A stretch of DNA of 64,000 bases from Ascaphus truei (Eukaryota; Chordata; Amphibia; Anura; Ascaphidae): positions 121,918,314 through 121,982,313 of the forward strand of contig CM071568.1 of the NCBI GenBank assembly GCA_036426205.1, read 5' to 3'. The translations under genes and the position numbers were made by a program. A model generated the notes under the pieces. The model had not been told where the DNA came from and made no database searches. It saw nothing but the letters and a program-made list of their open reading frames with translations. Within the stretch, counting starts at the first letter, position 1. The number at the start of each line of letters is the position of its first letter. This document shows, one piece after another, positions 1-11,700 of this stretch.

Positions 1-608
1 CCTCCGAGCTCAAGCTGCCCTTTCAATTGTGAAATCACGATCGCTGCCTCTACCAAGATGGCGACGACGACGACGACGTGCTGCCTGCGTACACCACGAT
101 GCCGTCACAGCGCCGTCCCCGGAAGCCCTCTCCATCCTGAACGCGAGGCAATTCACCAAGCGGGAAGCCAGAGGCCTGTAAAAGAGCCCTCCTCCGCCTT
201 CACCATCGCGCTGCACGCGTACGTTTGCATAGACGGCGAAATCCAAAGGACTGCCTTCAACAGCCGCTCTCATCTCCTGCACCCTCCCGCTGCCTGTCTC
301 TTTAAATGGAGGCCGCGCCCCCTTCTGCGTCATTACGCGTCTGCGCTTTCAGACCATCGAGCCTCCCGCGCTGAAATATCGTTCGGCTTCAAGAACCCCC
401 CGGTGGGATCGAGAGGCGGGGCCGCGTGGGCGTCCTAACGGCTCCTCCTCCATTCCACCTCCCTCCAAGCTTCAACGTCACTGCCCCCCCCCCCCTTCGC
501 GCTCCGCGACCGGCCGCTCGTGGTGCGTCATCGTGCCGCGCGGTTGCCATAGAGACCAGGCTCCGCCGGGTGCATTGAGTGGCTTCCTCCCCCCTGGCCC
601 CGCGGAGG
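1..608 (+). promoter_or_regulatory. CTDP1: CpG-rich promoter and 5' leader of CTDP1
   Basis: The segment is rich in G+C and CpG and has no TATA box near the coding start, the usual picture of a housekeeping promoter. A YY1-like motif (CAAGATGGCG) sits at 54-63, a GC box (GGCGGGGC) at about 414-421, and a weak RFX-like half site (GTTGCCATAG) at 543-552. The ATG inside the YY1 motif opens a reading frame to 438 that I do not believe codes for protein, but it would act as an upstream ORF if transcription starts before base 58. An in-frame TGA at 576-578 with no ATG before 609 fixes the start of the main reading frame. The transcription start itself cannot be located from sequence. Confidence 0.7.
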
Positions 609-934
609 ATGCTGAGCATGCAGCGGAGAGCCAAGGAAGAGGAGGATGAGGGGACCCGGCCGGGCCAGTGCGAGGTGCGCTGCCCGGGCCCCCGACCCCT
701 GCGCTTGCTGGAATGGAAGGTGTCTCCCGGGAGCCCCGTGCAGATCGGTTCTGTGCTGGCCATGTGCGTCCCGATCCCGGGGGCCGAGGCCAGGGATCCC
801 CGCACGCAGCAGCAGGAGGAAGAGGGGCGAGCTGCGGGGAGGCCGCACAGGACACCCGAGAGGAAAGTCAAGTCGGACCGGGTGGGGGTGGTGCTGGAGC
901 TGTGCGCCCAGCCGGGGCAAGTCATCCCCGCCGG
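609..934 (+). CDS. CTDP1: CTDP1 exon 1, start codon and N-terminal region
   Basis: Codes residues 1-108 and two bases of codon 109. ATG at 609 is the first in-frame ATG after the TGA at 576; a second ATG at 618 (residue 4) is an equally plausible start, both with A at -3. Residues about 20-45 (EVRCPGP, then LRLLEWKV) and about 92-108 (GVVLELCAQPGQVIPAG) match the conserved N-terminal lipoyl-like fold of FCP1, while the Glu/Arg-rich middle is divergent, as usual in this family. The donor is GG|GTAAGG at 935, and the split Gly codon is completed by T at 16982. Confidence 0.93.
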
Positions 935-3900
935 GTAAGGACCGGGGGTAACAAGGAGGTGCGGGCCGGGGAAGGGGCGACAAGGAGGTGCGGGCCGGGG
1001 AAGGGGCGACAAGGAGGTGCGGGCCGGGGAAGGGGCAACAAGGAGGTGCGGGCTGGGGAAGGGGCAACAAGGAGGTGCGGGCTGTGGAAGGGGAAACAAG
1101 GAGGTGCGGGCTGGGGAAGGGGAAACAAGGAGGTGCGGGCTGGGGAAGGGCAACTAGGAGGTGTCGGGCTGGGGTTGGGCAACTAGGAGTGCTGGCTGGG
1201 TTGGGGAAGGGGCAACAAGGAGGTGCGGGCCGGGGTTGGGGAAGGGATAACTAGGAGGTGCGGGGGAAGGCAGCTCAGATTGTGTGTGTTGGATGATTCC
1301 CGCCAGGGATAAGGAGAAATAACTTGATGCTGCTTGGTAATTCTCTGCTCTCAATGTTTACAAGGAAAAACAGACATGCGGAAACGCGTTTTATTTCACT
1401 TTTTTTTTTTTAAATACTTTAAAAGCATCCCCGGGCTCAGTGTTTTGTGAGTGCGGGAGATAACACCTATTTCCCTCCAAATCTCAATAATGGGCATCCT
1501 GGGACAGTGTAAAATTGGGGTCAGTGACAAGTTATAAAGCTCAGGTGATAAAAATGTGCCATAGAATGATAGTTGTTGAAGTTAAATATAATACTTCTTA
1601 CACTTGTTTTTTTTTTTTTAAACCGAGTTTTGGCTTTTATAATATTTAGATTTGATGCATTTTACTGGGATGTCAACAATAGCTATAACATACGATTATC
1701 CCTCAATGACCCCTTAATCCCAGGGTATGGAAATCACTTTTTTTTCCCCCCTCCATTCCCAATTTGACAGTTTATTGTACATTTTAGACACCCAGTTATT
1801 CTAAAGACCTGTGCTTTTCAACTTGGGTTCCCCGTAATTTGCAGGTCATTTGGAAATTGTACCAAATACAGAAGAATTTACAATGCATCTGATCTCCGAC
1901 ACGCTATTAGAGAGGGTTGGGGTTCCTTACAATGCATCTGATCTCCGACACGATATTAGAGAGGGTTGGGGTTCCTTACAATGCATCTGATCTCCGATAC
2001 GCTATTAGAGAGGGTTAGGGTTCTGCAGAATTTCACAATAGGGCTTCTTACCCCCAAAAGATTGTCAACCACAGTTGTAGGCAGTCACCCAAGGTTTTGT
2101 TAACAAGGTGCAGGGGAGATACGTTTTTAGAGAAGGGGGTCCCTCTGGTACGTTTGTTTTTGAAAGGTCAATATGGATCTGATTCTGAGTTTTCTGGTAC
2201 TTGCTGACTCTAGCGTTCACCTGGATATGGTGCTGCATTTAAGAGCCTCTGTTTACATTCCATAGATGGGAGTGGCATGTGTCAGAGAGGATTATGAGGA
2301 GCACGACCTGTGAGTGTGTAAATAATTGGATTCAGCAGCTAGAGGGTGTTTTGTGCTAGAAAATGCATTTGCTTGTGCTGTACATTGCTCTTTTTTTATA
2401 AGAGATTCTTAGTGCTGATAAAATCACTAAGGGAAAGTGCTTTATTATAGTGCTTTATTACTGTCGTATTCCCATTTTACTCAATATGGTTATTCTGGTT
2501 TTATCCGTAATTCCTTAATAGATGCTTTTGCATTTCCTTCTAATACAATTTGTGCGTAGCCTAGAAATGGAAAGAGGGTGTACGGATGGATTTGTGGGAG
2601 GACTGTTTGATAACATTATTCACACCAGTGAGAGCAGCAGCAGATTGTTAACTTAATCCAAAACACATTCTGCTGCTGCTCCCATCTGTGGGACTGCTGT
2701 CTCCGGAGAGAAGGAAGAAAGGGACATACTTGTTTTCCTCTAGTGACTGGTCTCCTTTGAGCCCTGGTAGTAAACAATTCTATCTGACAGGCAAGAGGCG
2801 TGTCTGCAGCTGAACCACTGCCATGTGCTTCTCTTGGGAAGTATCCCACTAGGGCTAAACTCTGTTAAGCACAATACAAAGAAAATGTTACAAGGCTTCT
2901 TTCAATCTCTGAAGTTAGGGCACTACAGTATTTGTTATTTAGCCTCACAACTCTCGTATGCCTCTTGTCACAGTGCACTTCCATTTTGTCCAAAACATAA
3001 TTTGTGCAAAAAACGTGTATTTTCTGCCCAGCTGTGTGTGCGGAACCTTGCATTTAATTTAGTATTTTGACATTTGCAACTGTTAGACACCTGTCAGTTT
3101 GTGTTGACATTTGTAGTTTATATATACTGTTTTGTAGTTTGAATGGAAAGATAGCGTCCACACAGAGTGAAATAATCGGCGTCATTGGGTTAGGTTGGTA
3201 CTGGTAATCAGGGCACAGGAAACTGACACCTTTGCCATGTACAAAAAACAAAAACTTGCACACAACAAAGTGGCCTGTTTCACTTAACGTGCAGGAAGAG
3301 ATCCATCTCTCAAATAACATGTCTAGGCACCTTTTTGTGTGTGGTTGTTTAATGTGCACATTTGAAGTTTGTAACACAATTGGTGACCATCAAAATCTAT
3401 TAAAAAAAAAAAAAACATTTTGTTGTTCAGTAGGAATGATGACTTGCCCACGTTTCCTCCAAATTAACTAAATGCTCTGCATTTTAGAAATGTGGGCAAT
3501 TGGTACTTTTTGCCCATTTTGAAAATGGGGCTGAATGAATCAACAACACCTTTTCCACCTCCGTGCCCAGGGATATACTGCAAAGGGATATGATGTACAA
3601 GTTGTGGCGCTCTTAAAAGCATTTTTGCACAGAACATAAAGGCAGTCAAAGTATATTTATGCTTTTATGCAATCATTTACAACCGTGTTTATGTCCGAGA
3701 AACAAGTATGGGACATGTCCCACATATCTGGAAATTATAGAAATCTTGCAGCTTCTCTCTTTTTATAAATGTGTATATTTTATACACACAAACAAAATGT
3801 ACTTATTACACTTCGGAATAGGCACACTTACAATGCTGTTGTACTGAATTATTGCATTTCAAGTACAATAACAAAAAATGGTGCATGTAAAAGCCAGAGC

Positions 3901-6900
3901 CAAGTAGATGCATTTTATTCTTGGAGTGCAGTCCCACTTATCCTGTAGAAGAAAAACTTTAACTTTTTTTTTCTTCATATTTCTCATGCCTCTAGTTACG
4001 TCTTAGGCCCGTAATATAGTGGGCGCACGCGGCACTTATAGTTGGCTGTGGTTAGCCAGCCATTGTATACTAGGGCAGTGAGGCTATGGCCCCAGTGTCT
4101 GTGCTGCGCGCCTGCGAGGCTGGCGGAGCGGGCAGCTGAGTTCCCCCGTCTGCAGTGAGCTGTGGGGGCGTGACGGGGGCGCAGTCGTGACGTCACCCGG
4201 CAGGTTCGCCCTCATTGGCTGAACCGCCGGGGGGCGTGGCCTAGCGCTCCGTCGCGAGTTCTTATCTCAATTCTCTTGAGCAGGAGTTTGTCGGTGCAAC
4301 GCGGCGCCCTCCTCTCGCAGCGGGCCCGTCGCCATTGTGGGGCGGCTCTTGTTCCTGCAGCGTCCGCCAAAGCGGGCGATGCAGTTGCCAGCGGGGACCT
4401 TGCTTGAGCGTGGAGCCAGGCGATCAGGGGGAAGACTGTGAAAACTGTTTTCGCGCCGCTACCGCTCAGTGTCGTGTGTGTGTGTGTCTATCTAAATCTC
4501 TATATCTATATCTATCTATCTCTCAAATGGAAATATTACTGTATGCTCATTTGCATATATATATATATATATATATATATTGCACAATGTTAATAAATTA
4601 TTTCTCACATGTGTTTTTTTTAATGTTTAAAATATTATATAACACACACATCTTCCCCAGTGACACACAGACCACTTCAAAGTGACACACACACAGACCG
4701 CTACCAACGACACTCACACACAGTACCCTTCCAAGCACTTTGCTCACAGCAGCACGGACCGTACACACACAAAGTGTGCGTCACGTGCACAGACGTGCTC
4801 GCCCACTATATTACTGGCCTTCCAGTACTTCATTTTTTTTTTTTTTAAAACGTGTTTTTGCCGAGACTTCTTAAAGTAGCTGCCACTGGATGTATTAAGT
4901 TGCTTTTTAACTAGCCCCTCCTGTAGCATCCTACAAAATATGGCTTTTGTTGTAAATGTTATTAGCATTGCATTTGTTTTTGTATGGGGCCCAATGGGAG
5001 CCTTTATTTCTCCTGTACAAGTAGTTGAAGTGGCTATAAGCAAATGTCTGAATTGCTGTTTCTTTCTATTAATGGGTATTTGTGTAACGTGTTGCGCAGG
5101 AGCTACGTTCCTACATTGAGTGTAACTTTGCGTCCCTGCTGGCGCTGACCGCGCTCATGGTTGAGAGCGGTGATGTCACCAACTCTCTAAGCATGAGCGC
5201 CGGGTGTCCTGGCTATTTTACAAGCGTGCGCGCGGGGGACATTAGAGGCTTGTTGAGCGCGCTTCAAAGTCACTTTTTTTTGGTCTCAAGCGCCAAGCTT
5301 GGGAGAGCGTGCATGCCCACACACTGCATGAGCAGGGAAGGGACAATTTAAATTGCAGGAACTAAAGTTGGCAAGTGCCGCGCTCTCGGCGCTAGCGTGT
5401 ACGCAGCCTAATACAGAGGCTGAATGTTGATTGAACTGGGGTTAAAAGCAAAGTAACCAGTATGTGAAATGAATAGTTTGGAACTGGGCAGGCTCTGAGT
5501 AAGAGTCTTATGCTGTAGCTGGATGGAAGTTGAGCCACTGAATTTGTCAGGAGACAAGTGTCCAGCAGGCTTCTATTTTTACATGAAAAGTAGGGCGCCC
5601 AAGAGACTTTACAAGTGCCTGAGGTATAATAGAGCATAGCCGTGTGACTCAAAGAGGACTTCCTTATGCCAGCCTCAGCAGACGAGTCCATAATTGTCCT
5701 TTTCCTATCCCTTCCCATGGCAAGTGCGCTCCTCAGATGGGACCCCCCTCCCAGAATGACTCTTGGTGGGCGAAATATAATTGTAATTATTAAAGTTGCT
5801 TTCACGAATCTCTGTATTGTTCTGTTCGACTGTTATTGTTTTTTGAAACATACTTGGACTATATTTTTGTATTTGTTTTTAAAGCCCCTGGCACTTTTTA
5901 ATCATAAATTCTTCTTTACTTGTCAAGCACAAGAACAATTATTTCTTTTCTTCCTTCCCCCCCCCCCCCCCCTCTGAACTTGTGGACCAGGCTGCATAGA
6001 GGGTATTTGGCAATAATCCCCATAGAAGACTGGGTTCAAATGTGGCTACATGCAATTTGTGAAAGAGAAAAAAAAAAAATGAACTACTTTTTTCATTTGT
6101 AATTTACTTAACTCTATGTAAAAATAGAAACGGATTTTTACATATCTGTTCAATCCCAATGCAATCTAGTAATTATTGCTTCCTATTATATCCAATTCTG
6201 TGCCATCGGTAGCGAAAAAGAAGGGAAATAAATACTCTAGTAACCATGCACCTGCATATAAAAGTTTACAAACCGTCTTATCACAACAGATTAGTTAAGA
6301 TCATGGCAAAACCCCAATGCATTCAGTCACTGGGGATATAGTTTCCTGATTGGGAGATCTCTTCCCTCCTGGCCCCCCCACCACGTTTTTTTTTTTTTGT
6401 CCAATGCTGAGAAGTAATGAGCTACAATTTGCATTTTTCAAAAGGCCCTAATTTTCTTCTTTCAAAAATCGAGGCGCACAAAGGCACCAACGTAATCTGT
6501 AGCCAACATCCAAACTCATCATTCAGACTTTCATGCTACTAAATTGTATGCCACAATCTATAATACTACTTAAACAGGCAGTTCCAACTAATAATTGTTT
6601 TTTAATATGAAAATGATTTATGCGTTTTCGTTTTCAAATTTTTTATATTAAGTGGCTTTTAAGGCAATACCTTGGTTTTGAATGCAGACCTTGAAGCTTG
6701 TTCGACTACTGCCTGAGGCTGCGATTATACAGATACATTGTGTGCGCGCATATCTGTGAGATCACATTTGAGACGTCGCAGAGCGATGTGCACAAGCACA
6801 TTCTTCTGCGCGCGCAAAGAAATCTGAAATCTGTTCTTGATTGGACGGCTGTGTCACATGAGACGGCTGTCGCCCCCAGAAAACAAATTTGGAAAACGCT

Positions 6901-8705
6901 TCAACTCGCCCGCATTGCAGTAGCAAGCAGCACGACCGCTGCGGTAAGTATAGGCGCTTTGCGGGGATGCATACTGTTTGTTTTGGCGCTGCGCGGTGCG
7001 CCACATGTATTTTTGGTATAATCACGGCCTGAAACTTGATGTCATGCAGCACAGCAGTCCCCATGTGGTGCATTGTGAGAGTGCGTCTGCATCACAACTC
7101 GTGTGGCTACTACATGAGGATGGACAAGATTCTGTTATCCAATATCAGAGCCGTCTCAGCCCTTCAGAGTTGAAGGAATAAATAGGGATTTAGAAAGACT
7201 ACTAAAGAAACCTGTAAAGAAAGCAAAAATGGACTTGTACACTCTGGATAATCTTATTTGCATGTTGATGCAAACGATTTTAGTTTATTATGTATTCCTT
7301 TTTGCATTAATGACTGACCTATAATTCAGACTGCAGCAAATTTATATGCATATTTTAATTTTTCTAACAATACATTGAATTTTGTATTAATGCTCCCTAG
7401 CTCAACAGCTGCTCATATTTAAAACAGGAAAAACATGCATTTTCTGACCAGATTTAATGCATGCAAAGACTATATTTTAACCTTCTATCCATTGTACCAT
7501 TTATCAAGCCTTGTATGCTTTCTACAGTTTCTTTCCTCGTTTTGTAATGTAACCAACCTTTGCAGAGACTGAAGGATCATAAAATGTCACCGATTAACAG
7601 CTCTGAACTGTAGAAGCATATTCGTGTTAGACACTGGCCTTCATGTTAAAAGGGTCTCCTGCAACTGAAACACTCTGGTCAGCGCTATTCTTACCACCCT
7701 GGCGGCATCCCATCGCTATTCAATATAATGAAGGGCACATGACTGGAGCACTATCGCAGAGCCTTTGCATAACAGCCCAGCATTGAAAAGGTTACATGAA
7801 TGTTAATTCATAGATGGGGGTGTATCATGGGATGAACATACAGGTGCTACAAAGAGATCCCCCGAAAACCTAGGTTAAATCAATCAGGCGACTCTCGGAA
7901 ACTGTGCACTCTGTATAATACTATCCTAATGAGTGAGTTGGGCATCTCTGTGGAAGGCAGGAACATCTGAAGCGTATTCTCCTCCGGTGGTGCTCTCACT
8001 TGGGTGCTGTTTACCTATATGAACTCGCACCCTCCACATCACAGGTACAGAACGTTAATCCCTTCAATGGTTGAGTTTACCACATATTATAGGCCAGGGC
8101 CTCGTCCAGGTTGCGCTGAGCGGGCGCTCGCACTGGCCGCGATGAAACACATTGCTGCAATGTGTGAGCGAGTGCCCACGCATACACGGCACTTGGCTGC
8201 TTGCCGAAGCAAGCAAATTTGAAGTTGCCGTTCCGCTGGCGCATCATGTTAGCGGTTCGCCCAATGAGGGTGAACCAGCTCTGTGATGTCATGGCCACGC
8301 CCGACACGACTCCCCCACACCCCTGCGCGCGCTTACCTAGCCGGCCACAAATCTCCCGGCCGAGCAGAGAGCGTGACGTCACTGCCTGGCCGCAGCCTAG
8401 AGCAGTACTATTCTGGGCATTGTTGAAATCCCTACTCTGGTTAAAAGTCCGGGCATTACCCAGTCAGTAATGGCCGGAATTTTTGGCAGGTTGTCAAGTT
8501 TTTATTTCTAGCCAATCTGCTTTTCCTTTGTCAGAACAGCTCTGAGACAGGGCAGGGGATTGGTCAAGAGGCAGTAGCCAGGCAGTGACTCCTCCCCCTC
8601 CCTCCATGCACAGAGCTCCGCGCAGGACACAGTGAGAGGGAGAGTGTGTTTGTAGCTGCAAACTAAGTGTCTGTCTGCAGTTTGTTTGTAGCTGCAGTTT
8701 CTGTC

Positions 8706-8755
<50 letters not shown>

Positions 8756-11700
8756 ACACACACGGGGCGGCAGTGTGTGGATATAGATAGCTGCAGCGTA
8801 AGTGTATATAGAGGTGCTTTTAATGTATTTCCCATTTTATTTTAATTTAAAAAAATATATAACGATGCAAAAGTTTCTTTAAGAAAAAAGCCCACATTTA
8901 GCCTAAAATGATTATAATCCCCTCTGAACAGGGCATTACTGGCCAATATTGCCCTGTTCTGAGGTGATTACTTAATTATAATGCTCTTCCAGCCATCCTG
9001 ACATCCAGACCGGAGGCAAGCAGCTGGTGGACTGCGGCCGCGCGCGCCGCCGGCCGCAGCGGGATCAAAGCCTTAGGTTGTTTGGATACCACGCATATTG
9101 ACGTCATGTCCGGTGCTAGCGGCCGTCGACACGTATACAATGTGGCAGGTATTACTCTTTTGAACATCGCCTGAAACATTGTTTTTTTTTTGCGGGGGCG
9201 TTTGCCTGATTGCTGGTCAGTAAATGTTTGTGTGCTGTCTCCCCTCCATGTTTGTTTACTTTATAACTGGAAAATAAACAGCGCACTATACTATGAATAC
9301 AGTGCATATATTTGATTTATGAAATGTTTTACCTGGAAATACATTGTTACCTCTTGTTTTCAAGTATGTCCTGGGTACAGACATATGGCAATACATTGTT
9401 GCACGTTTTTATTTAAAGACATTTCATAGACAGTTGAGGACAATATGTTATGGGCGTTTTTAACAGTTTTATAGACAAAATTAGAATGTGAGAGCTGACG
9501 TCTTTTTAAATAACATAAATTAGCGGCGGCTTTGGAAGTCTGGTAGATTGTTCCAGTTGTGTGATGCACTGTTAAAGGAGAGGAGCTACTGGATTCCTTG
9601 TTGAATCTTGGGACCGTGAACAGTTTTTTAGAGCCAAATCTCAGGTGATAATGCTGCATGTGGTAGGGGTGAAGAGCTTCTTCAGATAGTCTGGTAGCTG
9701 GCCCAGGAAGTATTTGAAGGCGAGATAGGAAAAATGTACTTTGTGTCTGGATTCCAGTGATGGCCGATCTAGTTCTTGGAGCATTTCAAAGTGATGTGTG
9801 TTGTAATTATATTGTAGGACGAAGCGGCATATTAAATTATAGAGGGTGTCTAGTTTGGGGTGCTATACTATGTCCCCATAGTCTATAATTGGCATTGGCT
9901 TCTGCTGTTATTGCATTCATGAGGGGGGGAAAGGGGAGTAACTGCTCCTTTTAATCACACAACAGTTCTTCATAGTTGCAGTTGTACACAATCTTTCATG
10001 ACACCAACTCTTTTCAGGTGTAGTGTTGCCTACTCTTGTTTAGAAGAACAGAACATGTTGTGTAAATCTCTAGCTAAGTATTTGAAATATCAAATACAAA
10101 AGTTAACACCCCCCAAAAAATCTTACTCACAGCAGGGGAGACAAATGCAGATATTCAAATGTTGTTTGGGATTGACCTGTCATTCAATTGTTGTTTTAGT
10201 TTTCTAGCAATATACAGTGACGAAAGTTTGAACCTCTTAGGATTTTCACATATTTCAAACCTAAAATGTCATTAGATCTTAATCTAAGTCCTAATAATAA
10301 AAACAGATAACCTGATCTAGCAAATGACACAAAAACATGATACTTTTTTTTTTTCAACTTCAAAGTTTTTATTAGGTTATACAATTTGAACATTATAACA
10401 CCGTCCATTGTTTCACATCATAATACACATATAAGCATTTCAACCCCACCCCTCACAACCTGGGGTAGTGTTCTTTCGTAGTCAACGCTGGACATACAAC
10501 ATATACTCACAGGACGGACAGACCTGACCGACGAGACCAAGACATGACAACAACGGGTATACACACTCGGGGAGGGGGAAGATTCTCCGGGAAGGTCCAG
10601 GGTCAGCAGGCATCTGCCTTTTTAGTTGTTGCTAGCTGGTCTCCGCCTATGTTGCTTCTTTCTCGCATCTCTTGGTTCTGGGAGGGGTCCTACCTGTCTC
10701 GTATCTACGTAGTCGTGAGTCCTGCTCAGTCACCAGAGAACGCATCTATAGTTATTAATGCAAAATTGCGCTGGCATCCAGCCCGGGGATGTCTGTCTGG
10801 GCGATCCACGGCGCCCAGACTTTTAGGAAATTGAGGCCAGTGTCGTTGACCCAGCTCGTCAACTGTTCCATCTGGCAGACGTGCCAAATTCTGTTCCTAA
10901 TTCTGGGGATTACTGGTAGATCTTGCTGTTTCCACACTGCTGCGATCTCGCACCTGGTGGCGGTTGCAAAATTTGCAACCAGTTTGTATGCCGACTTTGG
11001 CAATCCCTGGATCCGCCTGCCCAAGAGGAACAGCCACGGGTCCAGGGGGATCTCCAAATTGAGAATCCTTTGTATCCATTCCCTAATGTCTTCCCAAATC
11101 GGGACCACCTTCGGGCAGGACCACAGCATATGTAGTAAGTCGGCTACCTCCCCACATTGCTTTGGGCAAAGCGGGGAGTATCCACTGACAAATTTAGACA
11201 GTTTCAGTGGGGTGTGATACCAGCGCATCAGGACCTTATATGCGTTCTCTTTTAACGTTGAGCAGATGGAGCTTTTGGCTGCCGCTTGTAGGATGTGGGC
11301 CCAGTCTTTGTCCTCTAGAGTCTCCCCTAAGTCTGTCTCCCATTTCGTCATGTAGTTCAGTTGTGGTTCATCGGGTCCTTCTGGACAGATTACTTCCCTA
11401 TACATTCTAGAGGTAAGTCCCCTTGTGTCCGTTTCTCTAGAACACAGCTGCTCAAAATTGGTTCTTGCTGGCCGAATTGGGAATTTATTGTAAAAAGCTC
11501 GGATCTGGAGGTAACGAAAAAGTTCGGTATTTGGCAAGCCTTTCTCTGGTTTAATTTGTGTGAAAGTTTTAATAAAATAACATGATACTTTTTAAACATT
11601 TATTGTTCCACAAATGATTTAACGTTCAATATCCATGTGTGAAAAGTATGTGAACCTTTAGATTCAGTACTTGGTGGCACGCCCTTGAGCAGCAATGACT

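Noticed and set aside
10..333. Overlapping open frames on both strands at the left edge
   Set aside because: GC-rich promoter DNA with few stop codons. No domain, no conserved sequence and no splice structure support a divergent gene.
389..1153. Long minus-strand proline-rich open frame (254 codons)
   Set aside because: It is the antisense of exon 1 and of the 29-bp minisatellite. A period of 29 shifts the frame through all three registers, and the protein is a low-complexity Pro/Ser/Leu repeat with no family match.
947..1265. CRISPR-like regular repeats
   Set aside because: Units are directly abutting with no unique spacers, in an exon-intron context of a vertebrate gene; this is a minisatellite.
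8494..8835. Open frame with Thr-His repeats
   Set aside because: Translation of a TG/CA microsatellite on the minus strand; the same applies to frames at 52220-52402 and 52722-53078.
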